From Streptomyces sp. HUAS MG91 (lineage in GTDB: Bacteria > Actinomycetota > Actinomycetes > Streptomycetales > Streptomycetaceae), in contig NZ_CP159534.1 in the NCBI RefSeq assembly GCF_040529335.1, forward strand, positions 1,116,001 to 1,180,000: 64,000 nucleotides of DNA, read 5' to 3'. The position numbers and the translations under genes are program-made. Below are positions 8,574 to 15,394 of this stretch, piece after piece. The notes beneath the pieces were generated by a model that was given only the letters and a program-made list of their open reading frames with translations, was not told the DNA's origin and searched no databases. The first letter of the stretch is position 1. The number at the start of each line of letters is the position of its first letter.

Positions 8574-9607
8574 CACCGCACCCCCGTCCGGAGTTTGGGT
8601 GTCACGAGGATGGTCAGGACGTCGGCGATCAGGTTCACGACGACGTAGACGGCGGCGATCAGCAGGGCGAGTGCCTGGATCACCGGGACGTCGCGGTTGC
8701 GTACGGCGTCGACCAGGGCGGTGCCGATGCCGGGGTAGAGGAACAGGCTCTCCACCACGACGACTCCCCCGGCGAGCCAGGCGAGTTGCAGCGCCATGAC
8801 CTGGATGGCGGGCACGACGGCGTTGCCGAGCGCGTGCCGGGCGACGGCGCGGCGCTCGGGGACGCCCTTGAGCCGGGCCATCTCGACGTAGTCGCTCTCC
8901 AGGACCTCGATGAGGCTGGCGCGCAGGATCCGGGCGACGTACGGGACGACGGCCAGGGTGAGGGTCGCCACCGGCAGGATCATGACGACCGGGTCGGTCC
9001 AGGGGCTGCCGGCCCAGGAGACCGCGACGGACGGCAGCCAGGTGAAGACGACCGTGGAGAAGAGGGTGACCAGGAGGATGCCGATCACGAACTCGGGGAG
9101 CGCGGCGGTGCCGAGCAGCGCGACCTGGATGACGTGGTCGACGGCGCGGTCGCGGCGGCGGGCGGAGTAGAGGGCGACGAGCGCCGACAGCGGGGCGATG
9201 ATGACGGCCGAGACGGCGACCAGGACGGCGCTGTTGAGGATCTTTCCGCCGATGAGGGTGGAGACCGGGCCCTTGGTGGCGAGCGAGGTGCCGAAGTCGC
9301 CGGTGAGCACTCCGCCGAGCCAGGAGAAGTACTGGTGCACGGCCGACTGGTCGAGACCGAGTTCGGAGCGGAGCGCGGCGAGGCGTTCGGGGGTGGCCGA
9401 GCGGCCGAGGATGGCCTCGGCCGGGTCGCCGAGCAGATGCGTGGCGGTGAACACCAGCAGGGAGATCAGCCAGAGGGTGAGGACCGCCATGCCGACGCGG
9501 CGCAGCGTCCACAGGGTCCAGGTGCGTATCGGGCTGGGGGCGTCGTCGCGGTGGATGGACCCGTCCGCCGCGGGAACCGCCGCCGGCTCAGTCGCTGACC
9601 GAGACAT
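8573..9607 (-). CDS. Dipeptide-type ABC transporter permease (DppB/GsiC-like)
   Basis: A 344-residue permease with about six transmembrane helices, the first near residues 38-56 (VGMAVLTLWLISLLVFTATHLL). GDPAEAILGRSATPERLAALRSELGLDQ is the periplasm-side loop typical of DppB proteins. The EAA motif reads YVEMARLKGVPERRAVARHALGNAVVPAIQ. The ATG at 9607 lies 20 nt inside the end of the binding-protein gene, so translation is likely coupled. It forms the translocation pore with the next permease. The N-terminus is about 30 residues longer than most family members. Confidence 0.95.
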   Translation of the reverse strand: MSRSATEPAAVPAADGSIHRDDAPSPIRTWTLWTLRRVGMAVLTLWLISLLVFTATHLLGDPAEAILGRSATPERLAALRSELGLDQSAVHQYFSWLGGVLTGDFGTSLATKGPVSTLIGGKILNSAVLVAVSAVIIAPLSALVALYSARRRDRAVDHVIQVALLGTAALPEFVIGILLVTLFSTVVFTWLPSVAVSWAGSPWTDPVVMILPVATLTLAVVPYVARILRASLIEVLESDYVEMARLKGVPERRAVARHALGNAVVPAIQVMALQLAWLAGGVVVVESLFLYPGIGTALVDAVRNRDVPVIQALALLIAAVYVVVNLIADVLTILVTPKLRTGVR

Positions 9608-11186
9608 TGCGGAACTCGTAGTTGGAGAGGGGCAGGTTGGCGTTCGGGGTGAAGCCGGTGACGTTGGCCGCGTAGGCGTCCACCTGGTTCTTGAACCCCC
9701 AGACGATGTGCCCGCCGCGGTCGTACTCGATCTTCTGGGCGGCCTGGAGCAGTTCCTTGCGTTTGTCGGCGTCGAATTCGCGTCGGGCCCGGGCCATGAG
9801 GCTGTTGAACTCCGGATCGTTCCAGTGGGTTTCGTTGTACGGGGAGGACTTCAGGGATCCGGAGTCCACCTGCGGGACGTAGTTCCGGGTGATCCAGTAG
9901 TCCTGGGCGAGGGGCCAGCTGAGGTAGCGGTCGCCGTAGAAGGTCGCGGCGTCGGTGATGCGGACGTCGACCTTGACGCCGGCGCCCTTGGCCTGGTGGG
10001 CGAAGAGCTGGGCGGCCTCGATGGAGCCGGCGCCGATGCCGGAGGAGGTGACGAGTTCCACGCTGAGGTTCTCGTGGCCGGCCGCCTTGAGGAGCGAGCG
10101 CGCGCGGCCCAGGTCCTGGTGGCGCTGGGGCAGTTGACTCGCGTAGGCGACGTCGAGCGGCGCGTACATGTCGTTGCCGACGCGCCCCTGACCGCCGAGC
10201 GCCTGGTCCACCATCTGCGGCCGGTCGACGATGAGCCGGAAGGCCTGGCGGACCCGGACGTCGTCGAAGGGGGCGGTGTCGACGCGCATCGTGATGGGGT
10301 TCCAGGAGCCGGTCTTGGAGATCAGCACCTGCCCGCCCTGGTTCTTGATCATGTCGATGTAGGCGGGCGGCAGGTTGTCGATGGCGTCGAGCTGTCTGCT
10401 CAGCAGTGCGTTGATCTTCGCGGTGTCGTCGGCGAAGTCGAGGATGACCACTTCGTCGAGGTAGGCGGGCCGGCGCCAGTAGCCGTCGAACCGCCGGAAG
10501 GTGGAGCGGTCGCCGGGCTTGAACGACTGGTAGCTGAACGGCCCGGTCCCGACGGGGTGCTTGAGGTCGAAGTCCTCGGGGATGATGCCGAGCGTGTACT
10601 GGGCGAGCAGATCCTCGAACAGGGCGTACGGGGTCTTCAGCGGGATCCGCACCGTGGTGGCGTTCTCCCGCTTCAGGCCCTGGGCGTCGAGCATCTCGAG
10701 GCTGCCGGCGCCGGCGGTGGGCGCCTTGGGGTCGACGACGCGGCGCAGGGTCGCGATGACATCGTTGGCATCGAGCGTCTTGCCGTTGTGGAACTCGATG
10801 CCCTTGCGCAGCTTGACCACCCAGGTCTTGCCGTCCTTGGACGATTCGAGGGACTCGGCGAGCAGCGGCCTGATGCGGTAGTCGGCGTCGTGCGTGAAGA
10901 GCGGCTCGAAGAGGTTCACGACGCGCGACTGGTCGGGGTACGTCAGCGGGCTGTGCGGGTCGAGGCTGTCCTTGGCGCTGCCGCCGCTGACGCCGACGCG
11001 CAGCGTGCCGCCGCGCCGCGGCTTCCCGTTCGAGGCGGCGACGGTGGGCCGGGAGCACGCGCTCAGCAGGCCCGCGGCGGGCACGGCGCCGGCGAGCAGG
11101 GCGCCGCCGCGCAGTACGCCGCGGCGGCTCAGCCCGCGGGACCGGACCCGGACATCGTCGCCGGGCGGAGAAACACTGTCGGACAT
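9588..11186 (-). CDS. ABC transporter substrate-binding lipoprotein (peptide/opine/nickel-type, SBP family 5)
   Basis: A 532-residue binding protein. The start has a twin-arginine-like motif (SRRGVLRGG, residues 20-28) and a lipobox LSAC with C44 as the lipidated cysteine, so it is probably exported by Tat and anchored outside the membrane. GGTLRVGVSGG opens the mature domain, and KTWVVKLRKGIEFHNGKTLDANDV is the family 5 signature region. It should choose the transported solute, whose identity cannot be read directly. The ATG at 11186 was chosen because GAGG sits about 7 nt upstream; an ATG at 11210 is possible. It is the first gene of the operon and has a strong promoter at 11259-11287 overlapped by a 35-bp operator-like motif. 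Confidence 0.93.
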   Translation of the reverse strand: MSDSVSPPGDDVRVRSRGLSRRGVLRGGALLAGAVPAAGLLSACSRPTVAASNGKPRRGGTLRVGVSGGSAKDSLDPHSPLTYPDQSRVVNLFEPLFTHDADYRIRPLLAESLESSKDGKTWVVKLRKGIEFHNGKTLDANDVIATLRRVVDPKAPTAGAGSLEMLDAQGLKRENATTVRIPLKTPYALFEDLLAQYTLGIIPEDFDLKHPVGTGPFSYQSFKPGDRSTFRRFDGYWRRPAYLDEVVILDFADDTAKINALLSRQLDAIDNLPPAYIDMIKNQGGQVLISKTGSWNPITMRVDTAPFDDVRVRQAFRLIVDRPQMVDQALGGQGRVGNDMYAPLDVAYASQLPQRHQDLGRARSLLKAAGHENLSVELVTSSGIGAGSIEAAQLFAHQAKGAGVKVDVRITDAATFYGDRYLSWPLAQDYWITRNYVPQVDSGSLKSSPYNETHWNDPEFNSLMARARREFDADKRKELLQAAQKIEYDRGGHIVWGFKNQVDAYAANVTGFTPNANLPLSNYEFRNVSVSD

Positions 11187-11224
11187 GGTGGGGCCTCGCC
11201 TCCAGATCACAAGACGTGCGTGAC

Positions 11225-11259
11225 GTTCACATGGCGCGATCGCCGCTCGGATGCTGAGA
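11225..11259. promoter_or_regulatory. Candidate IclR operator, copy 1 (ABC operon)
   Basis: This 35-bp stretch is 27/35 identical to 12249-12283 in front of the catabolic operon; both keep a core of the form GCGCGATnGCCGCTCG. Here it begins at the edge of the -10 box and covers the expected transcription start of the binding-protein gene, a position suited to repression. The inverted symmetry is weaker than in copy 2. The IclR gene next door is the obvious candidate binder. Confidence 0.7.
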
Positions 11260-11287
11260 ACATAGGGACGGCCGCGAGGGAGGTCAA
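11259..11287 (-). promoter_or_regulatory. Sigma-70-type promoter of the ABC transporter operon
   Basis: On the minus strand TTGACC (11287-11282) is followed after 17 nt by TATGTT (11264-11259), close to the HrdB consensus. The start point should fall near 11252, about 65 nt before the ATG at 11186. The operator-like motif at 11225-11259 overlaps it. Confidence 0.7.
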
Positions 11288-11395
11288 GTGAGGAAGATCC
11301 AGGTCACAGGCCGTGCGCCTGCGCTCCTGCCCACGATGAACACTTGTATTCCCCCCAATGAACAACCGGGCTAGAGAGCCGAGGGACAGATACCT

Positions 11396-12211
11396 ATGCC
11401 GAACACCGGGCACACACCGGACGACAGTGAATCCGTGCAGGTCAACGAGGGTGCGAGCCCGTCGGGCAAGGTCCAGTCCCTGGAGCGCGCGATCACCCTG
11501 CTGCGGGCGACGGCGGACAGCGCGCCGGACGGCGACACCGCCACGAATCTCGCCGCCCGCTGCGCGTTGAACCGGGCGACGGCCTGGCGGCTGCTGTCGA
11601 CCATGGAGCGGTTCGGCCTGGTGGAGCGCAGCCCGGTCACCAACCGCTACACGATCGGCTTCGAGGTGGCCCGGATGGCGTCGGTCGCCGGGTACGACGG
11701 GCTGATCCGCCGGGCCCACGGCACCCTGCGCCGGGTCAGCGAGCAGACCGGCGAGACGGCCGACCTGGCGGTGGTGCAGCAGCTCGGGCTCACCTACGTC
11801 GACGAGGTGACGCCGCCGGTGGTGCTCAGCGCCAAGTGGCTCGGCCGGCAGGTGCCGCTGCACGCCACGTCCACCGGCAAGGCCCTGCTCGCCTGGCTGC
11901 CCGAGGAGGAGGGGGACGCGCTGCTCGGCGACGCGCTGGAGGCGTACACGGACACGACGATCACCGACCGGCGACGGCTCAGGGCCGATCTCGAACGGAC
12001 CCGGGAGCGCGGCTACAGCGTCTGCGTGGGCGAGATGGAACGCAGCCTGTACGGAGTCTCCGCACCGGTGCTCGGCAGCCGGGGCCGGCCGTTCGCGGTC
12101 GTCAGCATCTGGGGTCCGCACGACCGGGTCCCGGAGTCGCGGTTCGAGACGCTCGGGCCGCTCGCGCGGGCCGCGGCGGAGGAGATCGCACGGGCCACGG
12201 AGACGCTCTGA
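11396..12211 (+). CDS. IclR-family transcriptional regulator
   Basis: A 271-residue IclR protein. Residues about 26-85 form the winged helix-turn-helix (KVQSLERAITLLRATAD through TNLAARCALNRATAWRLLSTMERFGLVER). The rest is the effector-binding domain, with DLAVVQQLGLTYVDEV, PLHATSTGKALLAWLP and RGYSVCVGEMERSLYGVSAPV, all standard for the family. It is divergent from the ABC operon and precedes the carnitine-type genes in the same direction. Matching 35-bp motifs at 11225-11259 and 12249-12283 make it the likely joint regulator of both units. The effector is probably the transported compound or an early breakdown product. A GAGGGA site lies upstream of the ATG. Confidence 0.93.
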   Translation: MPNTGHTPDDSESVQVNEGASPSGKVQSLERAITLLRATADSAPDGDTATNLAARCALNRATAWRLLSTMERFGLVERSPVTNRYTIGFEVARMASVAGYDGLIRRAHGTLRRVSEQTGETADLAVVQQLGLTYVDEVTPPVVLSAKWLGRQVPLHATSTGKALLAWLPEEEGDALLGDALEAYTDTTITDRRRLRADLERTRERGYSVCVGEMERSLYGVSAPVLGSRGRPFAVVSIWGPHDRVPESRFETLGPLARAAAEEIARATETL

Positions 12212-12248
12212 CACCGCTTCGCCGGCCATTCTCCGACCCGTTCTCCGC

Positions 12249-12283
12249 GTTCATTTTGCGCGATGGCCGCTCGCATCATGAAA
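12249..12283. promoter_or_regulatory. Candidate IclR operator, copy 2 (catabolic operon)
   Basis: An imperfect palindrome with arms TTCATnnTGCG (12250-12260) and CGCAnnATGAA (12272-12282), perfectly complementary at the defined bases and separated by 11 nt. It matches 11225-11259 at 27 of 35 positions. It ends 7 nt before the -35 box of the downstream promoter, a position typical of activator sites. Confidence 0.75.
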
Positions 12284-12290
12284 CACGGGC

Positions 12291-12320
12291 TTGAGTTGGC
12301 CGCCCGTCCGTGGTTACGGT
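12291..12320 (+). promoter_or_regulatory. Likely promoter of the carnitine-type catabolic operon
   Basis: TTGAGT at 12291-12296 and TACGGT at 12315-12320 with 18-nt spacing resemble a HrdB promoter. The start would lie about 65 nt upstream of the ATG at 12392. This gives the three catabolic genes their own promoter, separate from the IclR gene. Confidence 0.5.
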
Positions 12321-12391
12321 CGTGACGTCCCGTCCCCGACCCCTTTTCCGTCGCCCGCCCGCCTCCCTCCCGAGAGGAACCGACGCGACCC

Positions 12392-13279
12392 ATGAACCAG
12401 GACGTCATCATCACCTGCGCCCTCACCGGCGCCGGTGACACCGTGCGCAAGAGCCCCCACGTCCCCGTCACCCCCGAACAGATCGCCGCCTCCGCGGTGC
12501 AGGCCGCCGAGGCCGGTGCCGCCGCGGTCCACATCCACGTACGCGATCCGGAGACCGGTGCGCCGTCCCGCGATCCGCGGCTGTACCGCGAGGTCGTCGA
12601 GCGCATCAAGGAGACCGGCACCGACGTCGTCATCAACCTCACCGCCGGCATGGGCGGCGACCTGGTCGTCGACCCCGACGAGCCGTTGCGGCACCTGCCC
12701 GGCACCGATCTCGTGGGCGGCCTGGAGCGGCTGCCGCACGTCGAGCAACTGCTGCCGGACATCTGCACCTTGGACTGCGGCTCGCTGAACTTCGGCGACG
12801 GCTCGAACCTCTACATCTCCACGCCCGACATGCTGCGGGCCGGAGCCAAGCGCATCCAGGAGCTGGGCGTGCGCCCGGAGTTGGAGATCTTCGACACCGG
12901 ACACCTCTGGTTCGCCAAGCAGTTGCTCGCCGAGGGGCTGCTCGACGACCCGACCGTGTTCCAGCTCTGCATGGGCGTCCCGTGGGGCGCGCCCGCCGAT
13001 CCCGGGGTGCTCCAGTCGATGGTCAACATGCTGCCCGAGGGCGCGCAGTGGGCGAGCTTCGCGCTCGGCCGGATGCAGATGCCGTGGGTGGCGCAGTCCG
13101 TCCTGCTCGGCGGGCACGTACGCGTCGGCCTGGAGGACAACCTGTATCTCGGCAAGGGCGTCAAGGCCACCAACGCCCAGCTCGTGGAGCGTGCCGTGAC
13201 CATCGTCGAGGCGATGGGCGCCCGGGTCGCCACCCCCGACGAGGCCCGTCTCAAGCTCGGCCTGAAGCCCCGCGGTTGA
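12392..13279 (+). CDS. Beta-keto acid cleavage enzyme (BKACE), probable dehydrocarnitine cleavage enzyme
   Basis: A 295-residue TIM-barrel protein of the BKACE/DUF849 family. It starts with [11 protein letters not shown] and has the metal-binding HIHVRD motif, then [54 protein letters not shown] and [11 protein letters not shown]. Family members condense a beta-keto acid with acetyl-CoA and cleave it to acetoacetate and a new acyl-CoA, using a divalent metal ion. The L-carnitine-type dehydrogenase and thioesterase that follow make dehydrocarnitine the best substrate guess, giving betainyl-CoA as in the Pseudomonas CdhC step. Other beta-keto acids remain possible. It is the first gene of the three-gene operon. 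Confidence 0.88.
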   Translation: MNQDVIITCALTGAGDTVRKSPHVPVTPEQIAASAVQAAEAGAAAVHIHVRDPETGAPSRDPRLYREVVERIKETGTDVVINLTAGMGGDLVVDPDEPLRHLPGTDLVGGLERLPHVEQLLPDICTLDCGSLNFGDGSNLYISTPDMLRAGAKRIQELGVRPELEIFDTGHLWFAKQLLAEGLLDDPTVFQLCMGVPWGAPADPGVLQSMVNMLPEGAQWASFALGRMQMPWVAQSVLLGGHVRVGLEDNLYLGKGVKATNAQLVERAVTIVEAMGARVATPDEARLKLGLKPRG

Positions 13280-13307
13280 GCACCGACCACCCCCCAAGGA
13301 GCCTTAG

Positions 13308-14276
13308 TTGAGTTCCCCGAAGAGGACCTCCCCCGAGTCCGTGCGCCGGGTCGCCTGTGTCGGCGCCGGTGTGATCGGCGGCGGCTGGGTCGCCCATTTC
13401 CTCGGCCGCGGCTACGACGTCACCGCGTGGGACCCGGCGCCCGACGCCGAGGCCCGGCTGCGCCGGCTGGTGGCCGCGGCCTGGCCCGCGCTCGAACAGC
13501 TGGGGCTGGCCCCCGGCGCGTCGCCGGACCGGCTCACCGTCACCGGCACGCTCGAAGAGGCCGTCGCCGACGCCGAGTTCGTGCAGGAGAGCGCTCCGGA
13601 GAAGCTGGAGCTGAAGCGTGAACTGCTCGCGAAACTGGACGCGGCGACCCCCGCCGGGGTCGTGATCGCCTCCTCCACCTCCGGCTACCCGATGACGGAC
13701 ATGCAGACGGCGGCGGCCGCCCCGGGCCGTCTCGTCGTCGGGCATCCCTTCAACCCGCCGTACCTGATCCCGCTCGTCGAGGTGGCGGGCGGCGAGCGGA
13801 CCGACCCGGACGCCGTGGGCTGGCTGTCCCGCTTCTACGAGTGCGCGGGCAAGTCCGTGATCACCATGGACCGGGAGGTCCCCGGCTTCATCGCCAACCG
13901 CCTCCAGGAGGCCCTGTGGCGCGAGGCCCTGCACATGGTGGCGAACGGGGAGGCGACGGTCGCCGACATCGACCGGTCCATCACCGAGGGGCCCGGTCTG
14001 CGCTGGGCGGTCATGGGCCCGATGCTCACGTTCGCGCTGGCGGGCGGCGAGGGCGGCATGGCCCACATGCTCGACCACTTCGGGCCGTCCCTGAAGTCCC
14101 CGTGGACCCGGCTCGAAGCGCCGGAGCTCGACAAGGAGCTGTACGACGCCGTGGTGTCCGGCTGCGACGACGCCGCCGACGGGCGTACGGTCGCCGACCT
14201 GGTCGGCGAGCGCGACCGGGGCGTCATCGCCGTCCTGCGTGCGACCGGACGGCTGCCCCGGGACGGTGACGCGTGA
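13308..14276 (+). CDS. lcdH: L-carnitine dehydrogenase-type 3-hydroxyacyl dehydrogenase
   Basis: A 322-residue NAD-dependent dehydrogenase of the 3-hydroxyacyl-CoA dehydrogenase superfamily. The Rossmann motif is VACVGAGVIGGGWVAHF, followed by AWDPAPDAEARL, EFVQESAPEKLELKRELL, VIASSTSGYPMTDMQ, VVGHPFNPPYLIPLVEV and VPGFIANRLQEALWREALHMV. The VQESAPE/IASSTSG pattern is that of carnitine dehydrogenases, which oxidise the 3-hydroxyl of L-carnitine to 3-dehydrocarnitine. The start is TTG at 13308 with AAGGAG at 13296-13301. The BKACE enzyme upstream would cleave its product, and the thioesterase gene overlaps its end by 4 nt; some homologues carry this thioesterase as a fused domain. Confidence 0.87.
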   Translation: MSSPKRTSPESVRRVACVGAGVIGGGWVAHFLGRGYDVTAWDPAPDAEARLRRLVAAAWPALEQLGLAPGASPDRLTVTGTLEEAVADAEFVQESAPEKLELKRELLAKLDAATPAGVVIASSTSGYPMTDMQTAAAAPGRLVVGHPFNPPYLIPLVEVAGGERTDPDAVGWLSRFYECAGKSVITMDREVPGFIANRLQEALWREALHMVANGEATVADIDRSITEGPGLRWAVMGPMLTFALAGGEGGMAHMLDHFGPSLKSPWTRLEAPELDKELYDAVVSGCDDAADGRTVADLVGERDRGVIAVLRATGRLPRDGDA

Positions 14277-14722
14277 GCGGCCTCCCGCTGTTCCACGAGA
14301 CCGTGCGGCCCGAGTGGATCGACTACAACGGTCACATGAGCGAGGCGTTCTACGTCCTGGTCTTCGGGTTCGCGACCGACGCGCTGATGGACCGTACGGG
14401 CGTCGACGCCGCGTACCGCGAGCGCACCGGCTGTTCGCTGTACACCGTCGAGTCCCATGTCCGCTATCTGCGGGACGTCCCCGAGGGGACCGCGCTCACC
14501 GTGCGGACGCGGGTGCTCGGCGCGGCCGGGAAGAAGGTCCGGTTCGCGCACGAGATGTTCGCGGGCGGCCCGGACGCCGTCGCCACCATCGAGCTGCTCG
14601 CCCTGTACGTGGATCAGAAGGCGGGCCGGGCGGTCGCCTTCCCCGACGCGCTGCGGGACCGGCTCGCGGCACTGGCGGAACCGGCGCCGCCGTGGGCGGG
14701 GCGGTCGGTCACCGGCCCCTGA
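14273..14722 (+). CDS. Hotdog-fold thioesterase, probable betainyl-CoA thioesterase
   Basis: A 149-residue single-domain hotdog thioesterase. The 4-hydroxybenzoyl-CoA-type signature WIDYNGHMSEAFYVLVF is at residues 14-30, and the long central helix is followed by beta strands (YTVESHVRYLRDVPEGTALTVRTRVL). It starts with GTG at 14273, overlapping the dehydrogenase stop as GTGA, so it is coupled to it. In the Pseudomonas carnitine pathway the equivalent protein, CdhB, hydrolyses betainyl-CoA to glycine betaine and CoA, and the same role fits here. Betaine could then serve as osmoprotectant or be demethylated elsewhere in the genome. Confidence 0.85.
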   Translation: MSGLPLFHETVRPEWIDYNGHMSEAFYVLVFGFATDALMDRTGVDAAYRERTGCSLYTVESHVRYLRDVPEGTALTVRTRVLGAAGKKVRFAHEMFAGGPDAVATIELLALYVDQKAGRAVAFPDALRDRLAALAEPAPPWAGRSVTGP

Positions 14723-14764
14723 AAGCCATTGCGGGGCGTGGCCCCGCCTGATTGCCTACGCGCC

Positions 14765-15193
14765 ATGAACGATCTCCGTATCCGGTCCGCCGCCCCCACC
14801 GATCTCGACGCCGTGCTCGCCTTCTGGAAGGTGGCCGCCGAGGGCACCAGCATCAGTGACGACCGTACGGGCGTGGAGCGCCTGGTCGCCCGCGACCACG
14901 AGGCGCTGCTGCTCGCCGAGCGGGACGGGGAGCTGGTGGGGACGGTGATCGCCGGGTTCGACGGCTGGCGGTGCCATCTGTACCGCCTCGCCGTCCACCC
15001 GGACGCGCGCCGGCAGGGCGTCGGATCGGCGCTGCTCGCCGCGGCCGAGGAGCGGTTCCTGGCACTCGGCGGGCGGCGCGGCGACGCGATGGTCCTGGAC
15101 CGCAACGACCGGGCACACCACGCGTGGAAGGCCGCCGGTTACGCCCCCGAGCCGCAGTGGAGCCGGTGGGTCAAGCCGCTGACCGAGCAGTAG
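14765..15193 (+). CDS. GNAT-family N-acetyltransferase
   Basis: A 142-residue GNAT acetyltransferase. It starts LRIRSAAPTDLDAVLAFW, and the acetyl-CoA-binding motif A is LYRLAVHPDARRQGVGSALLAAAEERF, with the RRQGVG pyrophosphate loop. The C-terminal YxxAGF-like segment is HHAWKAAGYAPEP. The acceptor substrate is unknown. No clear ribosome site precedes the ATG at 14765; an upstream GTG at 14729 in frame is a possible alternative. It follows the thioesterase gene by 42 nt but has no obvious pathway link with it. Confidence 0.85.
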   Translation: MNDLRIRSAAPTDLDAVLAFWKVAAEGTSISDDRTGVERLVARDHEALLLAERDGELVGTVIAGFDGWRCHLYRLAVHPDARRQGVGSALLAAAEERFLALGGRRGDAMVLDRNDRAHHAWKAAGYAPEPQWSRWVKPLTEQ

Positions 15194-15229
15194 CGCATCG
15201 TTTACTTTGCCGGTCCTTTACCATGGGCA

Positions 15230-15254
15230 TGTGCCTCGCATCGCGCGAGGCACA
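15230..15254 (+). promoter_or_regulatory. Leader hairpin 1 upstream of the CNNM pair
   Basis: A perfect 10-bp stem, TGTGCCTCGC at 15230-15239 with its complement at 15245-15254, and a 5-nt loop. There is no U-run after it, so a simple terminator for the GNAT gene is not convincing. It more likely belongs to the long untranslated leader of the downstream genes. Confidence 0.45.
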
Positions 15255-15289
15255 CCAACTTCTCCAGCGAAAGGTGTGAGCGTCCGCCC

Positions 15290-15394
15290 ATGGGCGAGCC
15301 TCCCAGTACCCGGTCGATTCCCCTGCGCGGTCCCCGAGACCGCGCGCCGCAGCCGTCCCTGGCCGATCATGGGACGGAGGTGACGACCCGATGA
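15290..15394 (+). CDS. Candidate proline-rich leader peptide of the CNNM operon
   Basis: A 34-residue mini-ORF starting ATG at 15290 and beginning MGEPPSTRSIPLRGPRDR. It has six prolines and several arginines. Its TGA overlaps the ATG of the CNNM gene (ATGA at 15391-15394). Its coding part holds an 8-bp stem (15325-15332 with 15338-15345). A second 7-bp stem (15353-15359 with 15371-15377) covers part of the GGAGG site at 15376-15380 used by the CNNM gene. This is the layout of a regulatory leader peptide. The ribosome site for the mini-ORF is weak (AAAGG about 15 nt upstream), and a second proline-rich frame, GTG at 15276 to TGA at 15383, overlaps it, so which frame is translated is uncertain. 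Confidence 0.45.
   Translation: MGEPPSTRSIPLRGPRDRAPQPSLADHGTEVTTR

Noticed and set aside
15194..15391. Magnesium (M-box), manganese (yybP-ykoY) or c-di-AMP riboswitch
   Set aside because: I could not find the conserved core segments of these motifs; hairpins and the mini-ORF explain the region better, though a covariance search is needed to exclude them.
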